Origin: Clarkia xantiana subsp. parviflora
Taxonomy: Eukaryota > Streptophyta > Magnoliopsida > Myrtales > Onagraceae
Assembly: GCA_036873135.1 (NCBI GenBank)
Contig: JAPTYO010000013.1
Coordinates: 23,433,901-23,497,900 of the forward strand
Length of the DNA: 64,000 bases
Reading direction: 5' to 3'
Shown here in pieces: positions 48,401 to 58,620 of the stretch (its first letter is position 1; every line of letters begins with the position of its first letter). Below the pieces are notes generated by a model, which saw only the letters and a program-made list of their open reading frames with translations, was not told the origin of the DNA and ran no database searches. A program made the translations under genes and the position numbers.

Positions 48401-49536
48401 ACTCCCACTCGCCGGAATGGGAGGGTGCCTGTTAATGTATTGTCATCTAAATCTGCATCAACATTTCACTCTTTTGATCTGGTCCTTACTTCCGAACAGT
48501 TCATACGAGGTTTTCCGTGCGACCGGCGGACACGACGGGCATCGTGCTACTCATATGTTAGGAGTGTTGTAGCGCCCTCAGAAAGTTGATTCCCTTTTCT
48601 CTAATTAACCTGTTATAAACAATATTTATATAGTGCCACGATGTATCCTAGGTCAACTGATAATTCTCCATTTTCCTAGTTTCGACTTAGGAACACTTCT
48701 CCAAGGCATCCGTACAAGTATTCACAACCTTCAACTAATATCCGTTTGGTGGCCACCTTAGTGAATACAAGAGTCGGTGAATTACATGTGAACTTGACCA
48801 TCCCCATCGCTCATACCCTTAGTCAAACCCAACCGGTTTCATAGACGTGGTCACTGGGCCTTTTTGTTCAGAACTACACTCGTACGCCGTGAAGCGAGCA
48901 TTGAGCCTGATCTTAGGTATGAGTTCTGAGTCCATGAGGATACTTCGGGTGCCTCTTCATAAGGCTCCCGGGATCAATCACACGCTCAGGGTGAAGAAGT
49001 TTGCGCCCGCCAGAATCACGAGGATTCCTTTCCTAGCACAACCGAGCTGTGACCCCGTGGTCGAACGTGGCACGCGTATTATGAAGCACGCGTTAATAGC
49101 ATACCTGAACGTTTAAGTTCAAAGGAATGGGATATGTCAAATCATGCTATCGCGTATTCTCATCTGGCCGAGAATGTGGATTAATGACGAACGAAGTTCA
49201 TCACGGCGATCTGCAAAAATGAAGATCATGTCGAGTTACTTCGACACTAGATGATCGTTTTGCGTAATTAGGTTTATCCCCCTGATTCTTAGCCAGCCTT
49301 GCTTGGTAGATGCTTCCCTCCACCGTAAGACGATCGTTCCTGTGTGACGAGGTAAGGCCCATATTTGACATAGTTTTGGCAGTGGATTGCGTCCTCCTAC
49401 GACTTAGTTTATAGACCGAAAATTTGATGTAACCAAAACATTATGACGTAGATAGATCATAAACTCAATTGCAATTCTTTCGTCTCAAAAATGTAACTTC
49501 CAATTATCAAAATGTTATCACTGATACATGCCATAT
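48401..49536 (-). other. Copia C region between pol and 3' LTR
   Basis: Begins with the polypurine tract CCGGCGAGTGGGAG (minus strand). The 1.1 kb are shared with copia A and D; no sense-strand gene recognised. Confidence 0.75.
48847..49116 (+). other. Antisense reading frame in copia C 3' region
   Basis: An 89-codon frame antisense to the element with LRVPLHKAPGINHTLRVKKF and DPVVERGTR. Relative to copia A it has a 2-bp and a 1-bp insertion a few codons apart, so the frame is regained with the motif after them kept. Function unknown; see the counterparts in copia D and A. Confidence 0.4.
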
Positions 49537-50440
49537 CTAAAACCTACGTAATCCTTGCAGTTTTACATGCTTTTCGAATATCTACCTCCGTAGTGTTTTA
49601 GTTAATGGGTCCGCAATAATATTATCAGTGGACGAGTATTCCATAGTGATTATATTGTCTTCTACCATAGATTTAACATAAAAGTATTTCACATCAATGT
49701 GTTTGGTCCTACTATGGTACTTTGGATTTTTTACTGCCGCAATGGCTGCTTGACTGTCAGAGAACACCTTCATAAGTTTACTCCCGACATCACCATCTAG
49801 CAGTGCAGAAAGAAGCCTTTTCAGCCAGACCGCTTCCTGTGCGTCCTTAGAGAGAGCTACCGATTCTGATTCCATCATTGACAGCGCGACACAGGTTTGC
49901 TTCTTGCTCGTCCATTAAATGGCGGCATTATCAAGGAGAAACACTCCTCCTGTGGTGGACTTACGATCAACCAGATCGCCACCATGGTCGGCGTCACATT
50001 AACCGGTCAATTCTAACTTCCCGCCCTAATAGCACAGTGCGTAGTCGGCAGTACCTTTCAGATAACGAATTATTCGTTTTACAGCCTTTAAATGTTGATA
50101 GTCAGGATCTGATTGGAAACGTGCTACTAGGCCCACCGGACGGGTGCATTGCATGGCGTACATTAAACTACCAGCCATGCTTAAATACTCTGCACCCTTC
50201 ATCTGTTCACGCTCTGCCAAGTTCTTGGGGCCGTCACATTTTGACAGTGCGCACCCAAACACCATCGGCTAATCCACGGGTTTGGTTCAAATCTCTCCCA
50301 CTTGAATTAAGTGGGACCTGATTGTCAGTGATATGCTGCTCCGTTTTGATCAAGACTACGTTATTTTGAAAGTGTCCATGCATCGAAAAATTCGTCCTCT
50401 TAGTGATGTAATGTCTCATGTTCAACCACGGCGCCATTTA
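49537..50440 (-). pseudogene. Copia C RT / RNase H remnant
   Basis: The start (near 50430-50300) matches the pre-RT segment of copia A (QVPLNS), then jumps directly to MVFGCALSK and YLSMAGSLMYAM (50265-50026). So most of the RT, including the YVDD site, is deleted. RNase H remains: ESVALSKDAQEAVWLKRLL, KVFSDSQAAIAAV and HIDVKYFYVK (49878-49582), ending at TAG 49537. Confidence 0.87.
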
Positions 50441-51519
50441 CCCAAGCTTTAAACATATATTTTCTAAGAGTAATCGTACTCTTGTCCTAAATACGTGTTC
50501 AGTGCGCATTTTAATATCGCGTGATGATATGATTTAACTCATCATCATCCTTTAGCTTCTAATGGCGACATGTCTTACCGATTCATTGGAACGCAGTTTT
50601 ACATGTATGTAAATCATCTATCATTATCCCATAGGGAACGTCTGATAGAGTGACTCCAACAGATAAACTGTGCTACTTGAAGTGTGTCATTTAATTTGAA
50701 TGCCTAGTCGGACTTATCGTTCAAGGCGTTTGGAAGGAAAATCGTTTAACCGATTTCATCCTTCTTCGTTTGCAAACTTATCTCAGAGGTTTTATCCCAT
50801 CTCTGAACTGAGCATTTTAGGTTTTCACCTTATGCGTCAGTTGATACTTTTACAAGGTCGTGGTGGCTATCCAAGCCTAATTCGTACCGTTGTAAATGTT
50901 ATAAATAAGTTATTTCCTAAGGAATGCAAATCAAAATTCAGCACTTTATTATTCAAACACTTCATCATTAAATTCGTATTTTGAAACGATGTGTTCCGTC
51001 TTTCGAGGTCCACTTGCACGAGGCGCAATTTACTCTAGTTTTAACCCTTTGTTAAATTGTTTCATTTCTGAATTTAATTTTAATATAATCCATTCGGTTT
51101 CAAACATGATCATCATTACATTTTATTTCATTCAATGGAGTATTAATAATAAAATAAGATTTATAACCGGTTCGTTCCTAGAACTACGCAATCAATGGAT
51201 TTTAATGGCATTTTGATTTTACTAAAAGAATTAGATGCATGAGAAAATGTATGGATTTTTTTGATTTAGCTATTTCCAATAGCATTATTTCTTTGGTTTG
51301 ATTAAATTTCGGATCGATCTCATTTTGAATCGAATGGTAACTACTTTATCCAACAATTCCGAAATAATAATAATAATAACTAAAATTCAAACAAATAAAA
51401 TGAAAAGTAAGAGAAATGACCACAATGGTATAAATTCTAGATCATCCACGAAGATTTAAGAGATAAAGGTAGAGCTTTGGGAGGACGTAAACGAGACATT
51501 TATTGTACTTTTATCACTG
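50441..51519 (-). other. Copia C spacer between gag and RT
   Basis: No gene recognised. Matches the spacers of copia A and D (for example the ATGGCGACATGTCTTACCGA and ACTTCATCATTAAATTCGTA blocks). Protease and integrase sequence absent. Confidence 0.68.
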
Positions 51520-52161
51520 GCGATCATCACACCGGATGTTCGTTTGAGGACCAAAATGATGATCCCGTTTCCTCTGCATCTCCCATGATCTCTTGCGGTG
51601 AAGCACAGAAGAACCCTCCGGTTTCTTTAGTTTGCTTTCAACAAACAGGACCATGATAAACGTAATTGATTCAATCAAGTAACCAAGTCAGTCGTCGTCG
51701 GCTAACCATGAAAGAGGGTACCTCTGTGGAATACTTAGTATTTTTCTCCAATTCGATCTCTCGTTTGTAAGATCTGATGTGGGTTTTACACCTGCATCTT
51801 GGGAAATAAGGGCAACATACTCAAACACCACTCCTCTGGCTTCAACAGCCCTTCCTCCGCTGAAGCGGAGTCTAATGGAACACCAAAGTTGAAGAGCACT
51901 TAAGTTGAGTTTGAAGTCCTCTGCAACCTCTCTATCTAAGGTTGCCAATATCACCTTGCAAGCTCTCTAATCTTCAAGGCTCCTCACCTTATTCGGGTAT
52001 GTAAGGATGCCTTGTTCATCCAACCATGTTCTACCCTTATTCACATCAATACACTTGTGTATACTTTCAGCGAAAAGGAGGTCTCTCACATATTCACTTC
52101 ATGCATCCCAATCCATGCCATCCAGATTGCGAGGCTCGTAAAAGCGAACCGACCCAGCCAT
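51520..52161 (-). pseudogene. Copia C short gag-like protein, decayed
   Basis: ATG at 52161 (SVRFYEPRNLDGMDWDA), then a stop, then the core ATLDREVAEDFKL and ALQLWCSIRLRFSGGR (51954-51688), a stop, and a decayed tail. Same protein as in copia A and D but much more diverged. Confidence 0.75.
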
Positions 52162-52296
52162 GAAAACAAACACTTTGATAATCACGCATAATCAGGGAGA
52201 CAACAACATTTTGAGAAAGAATTGCATATATCAAATATCTATTAAGATGGAATCCGACAAATAATGATTCCTCAGTCATCTAAACCAACCAACCGA
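52162..52296 (-). other. Copia C leader remnant at head-to-head junction
   Basis: The last 135 bases before gag match the copia A leader in inverted orientation (GGTTTAGATGACTGAGGAATC). At about 52297, inside GAAGGATGATG, the sequence switches to the plus-strand leader of copia A. Confidence 0.8.
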
Positions 52297-52680
52297 AGGA
52301 TGATGAATTTGGCCTGCTATGATGATTTACTTGTGAAGTAGAATTGTATATGCATGCGTAAATTCATCGGAACATATTTTTTTTTTTAAAAAAAAAAAGG
52401 TCTTGGGAAAGCCAAGATCGGGTATGCTTATTTTGAAATTCCCGTTCCGGTAATTTGCGTTCAAAACCGTTTTAAAAGACTGATATATTGGATAGAAGAG
52501 AACAGTAACGCAAACTCTTTCACAACCCCTTCCCTCGGTTTACTTGCGGTCGATTGGTTTAGATGGCTGAGGAATCATTATTTGTCGTATTCCATCTTAA
52601 TAGATATCTGATGTATGCAATTCTTTCTCAAAATGTTATTGTCTCCCTAATTGTGCATGATTATCAATGTGTAAGTTTTC
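52297..52680 (+). other. Copia A leader remnant
   Basis: Matches the copia D leader (minus strand near 39220) from GGATGATGAATTTGG onward up to the gag ATG at 52681. Includes an A/T run at 52376-52398. No gene. Confidence 0.8.
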
Positions 52681-52866
52681 ATGGCTGGATCTATACGCTT
52701 CTATGAACCTCGCAATCTGGATGGTATGAATTATGATGAATGGAAAAAGAGTGTTGAAGATATCCTTATTGCTGCGGACATTAATGACCGAATCAATCTG
52801 AAGCAAAAAAGGATCGAGACAGACGAATATGGAAAACCATACATCTACAACAACAAGAAAAGGTTG

Positions 52867-52871
52867 AGGAA
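52867..52871. repeat. Copia B target-site duplication, left copy
   Basis: AGGAA, repeated at 58621-58625 immediately outside the other LTR. Confidence 0.95.
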
Positions 52872-53147
52872 TAATAACTTTAGAAGGTTGAATCATTTGT
52901 TGATTGATGATTAGGGATTACAATGCAATAGGTAAACTATATATACTAGGTGATAAGGATCACCAACTAGGACTAGCTATCCTATGTGCCCAACTTGGTG
53001 CACCAATGTGCATACACCATGTAACATGTACTACATGATATATGCACCATATAATAACCTTATACAATCATCTAATGACATGATAGAAGTAGATGCAAGT
53101 ATAAATGACAAGATGCAATGTGAGCATATCAACTTATATACTCTATA
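52872..53147 (-). repeat. Copia B 3' LTR (276 bp)
   Basis: Minus strand TATAGAGTATATAAG to AAAGTTATTA. Differs from the 5' LTR at two sites (AATAGGTAAAC against AATATGTAAAC near 52929-52931, CCAATGTGC against CCAAGGTGC near 53016). Very short for a copia LTR but complete. Confidence 0.97.
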
Positions 53148-56100
53148 TTCTCCCATCCTTTTCTTCTTCTTCTCTTCTTTCTTGGAACACATCCTTGATT
53201 CCATATAGCTTTATCAAAGCTAAGTGTTGACTCTTGACCAATGCCTTGGTAAGCAAGTCAGCAAGTTGTTCCTTTGAAGGAATGTAATGGACACCTATGA
53301 ATCCTTGTTGAATATGATGTCTTGTGAAGTGGCAGTCTAGCTCAATGTGCTTGGTGCGCTCATGGAACATGGGATTCTTTGCAATCTTCACAGCTGCTTG
53401 GCTATCTGTGTAGATTGGGATAGGAAGATTTACTTGTATGCCAAGTTCCTTAAGGATTCTTCCCACCCAAAGTGCCTCTTGAATTGCAACTCTTAGGCAT
53501 CTATACTCTGCTTCAGCACTTGATAGGGAAATTGTGTCTTGCTTCTTTACCTTCCAGGCTATCATAGCTTCTCCTAGCTTGACACAATAAGCACTCACTG
53601 ATTTTCTACTAAAAGGGCAAGCAGCCCAATCAGAATCACAAAACAAACTCAAATTGAGCTTGTTGTTGGAAGGATAGATCAATCCTTGCCCTGGAGTGCC
53701 TTTAATGTATCTGATGACTCTTATGACTGCATCATGATGGGACTTCTTTGGCTTGTCAACAAATTGACTGAGTCTTTGCACTGAAAAGCTAATGTCTGGC
53801 CTTGTCATGGTAAGGTATAGCAACTTGCCAATGATCCTCCTATAAGAAGTGGCATCCTCCAAGAGTGTATCATCAATTTTTGAATTAGTTGATTTGTCAT
53901 ACTCATGTGTGGTGAGTTTGACATTGAACTCCATAGGGGTTTCAGCAGGCCTTGCAGCCCCTAGGCCAGCGTCTTCAATGAGCTCAATTGCATACTTCCT
54001 TTGGTTGATTACAAGACCTCTATCTGACCTTGCAACTTCAAGTCCCAAAAAGTACCTCAAGTCTCCTAACTCCTTCAATTTGAAGTGTGTTTGGAGTGTG
54101 TTCTTCAATTGATTGATCATCTTGGTGTTGGAGCCAGTGATTAGAAGATCATCAACATAGGTGAGAAGAAAAACTTTGTCATCACCTTGTATCTTGGTGA
54201 ACAAGGAATGATCTGAGGCACATTGTTTGTAACCATTCTTCAATAAGGTTTGAGTGAGCTTGATGTTCCATTGTCTTGAAGCTTGTTTGAGACCATATAG
54301 GGACTTGTTGAGCTTGCACTCAAGTTTGGGATATCCCTCAAGAGACTTGGAATGATTAAAACCTTGGGGAATGTCCATATACACTTCTTCATTTAGATCA
54401 CCTTGAAGAAATGCATTGTTTACATCCATGTGGTACAATCCCCATGATTTGGAAGCTGCCAAAGCTAATATGATCCTCACTGTGTCCATTTTGACTACAG
54501 GGGAGAATGTCTCATTGAAATCAGTCCCTTCAATTTGAGTGAATCCCTTGGCAACCAATCTTGCTTTGTATCTTTCAATGGAACCATCAGAATTGTATTT
54601 GACCTTAAATACCCATTTGCAACCAATTGAAGATTTGCCTTGTGGGAGTTCTATTAGCTCCCAAGTGTTGTTGTTTTGAAGTGCTTGCATTTCCTCCTTC
54701 ATGGCCAAGATCCATTTTGGGTCTTTGATTGCTTGTTTATAGGTGGTTGGCTCTTTGATCTTGTCAAGAGCAGCCAAGAAGCATTTGTATTGTTGACCCA
54801 AGTTGTCATAGGAGACATACTTCTCCATTCCAAAGATAGCATTTGAACTTGATCTTTGTTTGAGTTCAGCAAGCCTTGCACTTCTCCTAGGAGGTGGTGG
54901 GTGTAGTTGTGCAATTCTAAGACTCCTTCTCAGATTGGAAGGTTGGGGTGCTTCTTCTTCAATTGGTTGTTGAGGTGGTTGATCCTCAATTGGAGGTGCT
55001 TGATCATCCATTTGAGGTGTGAGAACCTCAATGGGAGGAGAGTTGGTTGATATATCCATGTCAAAATGAAAAGGATTCTCAGGTGGGAAATCCTCAAGTG
55101 GTTGCTTGACTCCCAAGCAAGATGGAATAAGAGCCTTTAGAGCATCCTTAGACATACTAAAGGGGAAAATATCCTCATGGAAATGAACATCCCTTGATAC
55201 ATGAAACACTGAGTTTGAAATGTTCATCACAAGGTATCCTTTTTGAGATGTTGAATATCCCATTAGGATGCATGGTTCAGCCCTTGGACTAAACTTGTCA
55301 TGGTTGTTCAATTTGGTTGAAAAACATAGACAACCTATAGTTCTCAAGTGATGAAGGGAAGGAGTTTTGCCATATAACACTTCAATAGGTGACTTGAACT
55401 TCAAGATAGAGGTGGGAAGCCTATTGAGTAAGTAACAAGCATTGAGTATGCAATACCCCCAATGCCTCAAAGGCATGGATGCTTGAAATCTTATAGCTCT
55501 AGCAATGTTGAGGATGTCCCTATGTTTGCGTTCCACCCTTCCATTTTGTTGTGGTGTATGCACACAACTTGTTTGATGGAGAATGCCAAATTGAATAAGC
55601 AAACCTTTGCAAACAAAATTGATGAACTCAGTCCCATTATCACTCCTCAAGGTTTTGACCATTGTTCCAAATTGATTCTTCACCATGATTAAGAAATTCT
55701 TGATGTGCAAGAAAGTGTCACTCTTGTGACTCATCAAGTAAACCCAAGTTGCCCTTGAGTGATCATCAACAATGGTCAAGAAGTATTGATTGTTCTTGAA
55801 GGTTGGCACTTTGTAAGGACCCCATAAATCCATGTGAACCAAATCAAAGGGCTTTGAAGCAATAGAATCACTTGTTGGAAATGAAAATCTAGATTGTTTT
55901 GCAAGAGGACAAATAGTGCATTGTTTGATACAACCATATGTCTTATTCAAGCCTAAAACATCCAAATGATTCAAATATTGTTCTGAGACATGGCCCAAAC
56001 GCCTATGCCATCTCAATACTTCATTCTTATTCTCCAAGCAAGCAGCTGCCAACTTCCTTGGGCTTGAAGGCACCACATCCTTCAAAGTGTATAGTCCTCT

Positions 56101-56982
56101 ATTCCATTCCCCAATCACCATGGACTTGCCACTCTGGCCCTGAAGTAACACATGATCACAAGTAAAGATCACTTTGCAATTTAACTGGCTAGGTAACCTA
56201 GATACAGAGATCAGATTGAACTTGAAGTCAGGGACCAAGAGTATGTTGGTCAAGGTAAATCCACTTGAGAAAGAACAAGAACCAACATGAGTCACTTTGC
56301 ATTTGTGACCATTTGGCAAGTGCACATATTGGTGATCTGAATCACTTTTCTTCAAATCATGTAGCCACTCAACTTGATGAGTGATGTGGTTAGTAGCACC
56401 TGAGTCAACTATCCAAACCATAGAATCACTAGATATACCTGCCATGTTGACATGAGCTTGATCCATATCCTCAAAGCTTAGGGGTGTATGATCAAAGTGA
56501 TCATTATGGGCAGCAACATGTTGGATTCTTTTGTCAGCTGTGCCATGAAATATCCTTTTGTCCTTGGCTGCCACATGCTCAATTGTGCTTGAGTTGCCAC
56601 CTTCTTCAACAATGTTGGCTGAATTCCAATTCCTCTTAGGAGCATTTGGATTGGTTTGATGAATTGGGTGATCATATGGGTAGCCATGTTTGATGTAGCA
56701 ATTGTCTTCAATGTGACCTCTCTTGCCACAATAGTTGCAAGTATTGAGTGGTCTCTGACTTGAAGGATTGAAGTTGCCTCTTCCAAAGCCATTTCCTCTT
56801 CCAATGCCATTGTCATTGCCTCTAGCAAAGCCTCTACCCCTTGCATATCCTCTTCCATTGCCTCTACCACCACCATAGGATGGATGCTTTCCAGTGAACA
56901 AAGGCAGTTGCCTCACCCACATCACCAATGGAACCAGAGATGGTCCTTTGGCTTTCTTCTTGTACCAATACAGAGAAGGCAA
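53143..56982 (-). CDS. Copia B pol polyprotein with gag zinc knuckle (1279 codons open)
   Basis: One open frame. Residues 35-75 are a Gly/Arg-rich basic segment and C82-C95 a CCHC knuckle (CNYCGKRGHIEDNC). The protease signature is D193-S-G (WIVDSGATNHI). Integrase has H326, H331, C355 and C358 for zinc and catalytic D385, D448 and E484 (DLWGPY, SDNGTEF, GRVERKH). Reverse transcriptase runs from about 770 (CKWVFKVKYNSDG) with YVDD at 942-945. RNase H has D1116/D1118 (CDSDWA), E1157 (SSAEAEY) and D1193 (YTDSQAA). All catalytic residues seem present. The first codons are only the end of the gag region, so the shown start is not a real start. The stop is made by the first bases of the 3' LTR. 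Confidence 0.95.
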   Translation of the reverse strand: MPSLYWYKKKAKGPSLVPLVMWVRQLPLFTGKHPSYGGGRGNGRGYARGRGFARGNDNGIGRGNGFGRGNFNPSSQRPLNTCNYCGKRGHIEDNCYIKHGYPYDHPIHQTNPNAPKRNWNSANIVEEGGNSSTIEHVAAKDKRIFHGTADKRIQHVAAHNDHFDHTPLSFEDMDQAHVNMAGISSDSMVWIVDSGATNHITHQVEWLHDLKKSDSDHQYVHLPNGHKCKVTHVGSCSFSSGFTLTNILLVPDFKFNLISVSRLPSQLNCKVIFTCDHVLLQGQSGKSMVIGEWNRGLYTLKDVVPSSPRKLAAACLENKNEVLRWHRRLGHVSEQYLNHLDVLGLNKTYGCIKQCTICPLAKQSRFSFPTSDSIASKPFDLVHMDLWGPYKVPTFKNNQYFLTIVDDHSRATWVYLMSHKSDTFLHIKNFLIMVKNQFGTMVKTLRSDNGTEFINFVCKGLLIQFGILHQTSCVHTPQQNGRVERKHRDILNIARAIRFQASMPLRHWGYCILNACYLLNRLPTSILKFKSPIEVLYGKTPSLHHLRTIGCLCFSTKLNNHDKFSPRAEPCILMGYSTSQKGYLVMNISNSVFHVSRDVHFHEDIFPFSMSKDALKALIPSCLGVKQPLEDFPPENPFHFDMDISTNSPPIEVLTPQMDDQAPPIEDQPPQQPIEEEAPQPSNLRRSLRIAQLHPPPPRRSARLAELKQRSSSNAIFGMEKYVSYDNLGQQYKCFLAALDKIKEPTTYKQAIKDPKWILAMKEEMQALQNNNTWELIELPQGKSSIGCKWVFKVKYNSDGSIERYKARLVAKGFTQIEGTDFNETFSPVVKMDTVRIILALAASKSWGLYHMDVNNAFLQGDLNEEVYMDIPQGFNHSKSLEGYPKLECKLNKSLYGLKQASRQWNIKLTQTLLKNGYKQCASDHSLFTKIQGDDKVFLLTYVDDLLITGSNTKMINQLKNTLQTHFKLKELGDLRYFLGLEVARSDRGLVINQRKYAIELIEDAGLGAARPAETPMEFNVKLTTHEYDKSTNSKIDDTLLEDATSYRRIIGKLLYLTMTRPDISFSVQRLSQFVDKPKKSHHDAVIRVIRYIKGTPGQGLIYPSNNKLNLSLFCDSDWAACPFSRKSVSAYCVKLGEAMIAWKVKKQDTISLSSAEAEYRCLRVAIQEALWVGRILKELGIQVNLPIPIYTDSQAAVKIAKNPMFHERTKHIELDCHFTRHHIQQGFIGVHYIPSKEQLADLLTKALVKSQHLALIKLYGIKDVFQERREEEEKDGRI
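53148..53166 (-). other. Copia B polypurine tract (also codes for the pol C-terminus)
   Basis: Minus-strand GAAGAAAAGGATGGGAGAA directly before the 3' LTR. It also encodes the last Glu/Lys-rich residues of pol (EEKDGR). Confidence 0.9.
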
Positions 56983-57594
56983 TGCTAAGGGAAGGAAGTG
57001 GTTGTCTCATAAGTAAGGTGCTCCTAATGTGTCCATAGGAGTCATTCAGTCCCAGAAGAAATGCCATCAACTTTTGCTTCTCCTTGTGTTCATTGACAAT
57101 GGCAATGTCTCCAGCACATTGAAGATCCAAATCATCAATGGAAGCAAGGGCATCCCAGAGTTGCTTCATTTTGGCAAAGTACTCAGTGATAGAGAGCACA
57201 CCTTGAGATGTTTGATAAATCTCCCTTGTTAATTGAAAGATTTGTGTGCCATCCACTTTATCAAACATCTCCTTCAAGTCATTCCAAATAGAAGAAGCAG
57301 TTGTGTGTAGACCAAACCATTCACCAAATCTTTGGCCACAGTGTTCCTCAACCATGCCTTGACAATTGCATTTGCCCTATCCCATTTCACTCTATCATTG
57401 ACATCAACATCCAATCTTGTGAATGTGCCATCTATAAAACCAAGCTTGTTCTTCACCAACAAGCCTTCCCTGATTGATGTGCTCCAAACATGATAGTTGG
57501 AGGTTCCTTGTAGTTGGAAAGGGATGAGCATATGGCCAGTGGTGTCTGAGGGGTGTATGTAAAGGGGGTCATCAACATTGGTTTCTTGAGCCAT
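56864..57594 (-). pseudogene. Copia B gag, two frameshifts
   Basis: ATG at 57594 starts AQETNVDDPLYIHPSDTTGH, the usual plant copia gag start, with NYHVWSTSIREGLLVKNKLG following. The frame shifts near 57300 (in a CACACA stretch), continues as SSIWNDLKEMFDKVDG and ITEYFAKMKQLWDALASI, and shifts again near 56900 to enter the frame of the zinc knuckle and pol. Either two small indels have disabled gag or the sequence has errors; pol itself is open. Gag would form the particle shell. Confidence 0.85.
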
Positions 57595-58328
57595 TTTGTA
57601 ACTCAGATAACACAAGTAGGTATGGAATGTGAATAATAGGAATCCAAATCCAAGAAATCAGCTGCCACAATCCAATCAAAATCGCATACACAAGTTGCAC
57701 TACAAACAAAAGTAGTACACCAAGGTTGTTGATAGTAGGACAAAATCCAGCTCACCCTATGAGATTGCTTGTACAATTCCGCAACAAGATTTGTGACTTT
57801 CAAAGCTTGAAATTCAACAGAAATGGATTAGAAACCATTCTCCATTGATGAAAGCTCAGAATTCTTGAAGATATGAACACAAAGCACAAGGTAGGCACAA
57901 ATGCTCCTCAGCCGAGCAATGTGTAGATAAGGGAAATCAAGCAATGAAATTCCAGGTATCAAGCAAGGGGCGCAGCTGAAACATGTTCAAAATCCATATC
58001 CAAATGTAGAGAAACAAAGCAAACTCCAGGAAATAGCAATATCAAACACGCAATCAGCTCAACAAGGCTGAATTCTTCAAGAACAAGCAAACTAGTACTA
58101 AGTCATCTTGGCTATGCTTAGTCTAGGTGCAGATCTACTTTATGCGTGTTGAGTTCTTGAAATTCCACTTACTATATGTCCATTCTTAAGTAAGAAATGG
58201 ATTATTGAAGTAGAAAAGATGATCCACGAAGCTGAAGTTGCAAATCCACACTTGAACAAGGTGAATGTTAAAGCAAAACTTTGAAGAAACTTGGTCTTCT
58301 TTAGCTTTGTGGTTGTGCCGCCATTTGA
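57595..58328 (-). other. Copia B leader (untranslated)
   Basis: 734 bases between the primer site and the gag ATG. No open frame of note; purine-rich stretches only. Confidence 0.8.
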
Positions 58329-58344
58329 GGTGGCTCTGATACCA
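58329..58344 (-). other. Copia B primer-binding site
   Basis: Minus-strand TGGTATCAGAGCCACC, complementary to the initiator methionine tRNA 3' end, with no spacer after the LTR. Confidence 0.96.
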
Positions 58345-58620
58345 TAATAACTTTAGAAGGTTGAATCATTTGTTGATTGATGATTAGGGATTACAATGCA
58401 ATATGTAAACTATATATACTAGGTGATAAGGATCACCAACTAGGACTAGCTATCCTATGTGCCCAACTTGGTGCACCAAGGTGCATACACCATGTAACAT
58501 GTACTACATGATATATGCACCATATAATAACCTTATACAATCATCTAATGACATGATAGAAGTAGATGCAAGTATAAATGACAAGATGCAATGTGAGCAT
58601 ATCAACTTATATACTCTATA
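58345..58620 (-). repeat. Copia B 5' LTR (276 bp)
   Basis: Same ends as the 3' LTR (TATAGAG...AAGTTATTA). Followed at 58621 by the right copy of AGGAA. Confidence 0.97.

Larger units (their letters stand above)
47800..52296 (-). mobile_element. Copia C: non-autonomous Ty1/copia element, 5' LTR lost
   Basis: Minus strand: leader remnant (52296-52162), short gag (52161 down), spacer, RNase H remnant (to 49537), 3' region and complete 3' LTR (48400-47800). It is inserted in the copia A 5' LTR after CCCTC (47795-47799). Its own 5' LTR, primer site and most of the leader are missing: at about 52297 its leader joins head-to-head with the copia A leader. Confidence 0.85.
52872..58620 (-). mobile_element. 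Copia B: full-length Ty1/copia element (5749 bp)
   Basis: Minus strand: 5' LTR 58620-58345, primer site directly adjacent, leader, gag (57594 down, two frameshifts), pol (to 53143), polypurine tract and 3' LTR 53147-52872. LTRs are 276 bp with two differences, and the 5-bp duplication AGGAA is exact. Inserted in copia A gag. LTR ends are TA...TA rather than TG...CA. Confidence 0.97.

Noticed and set aside
55462..56165. Plus-strand frames opposite copia B pol (53849-54112, 55462-55692, 55938-56165)
   Set aside because: They are shadows of the long, motif-rich minus-strand pol frame.
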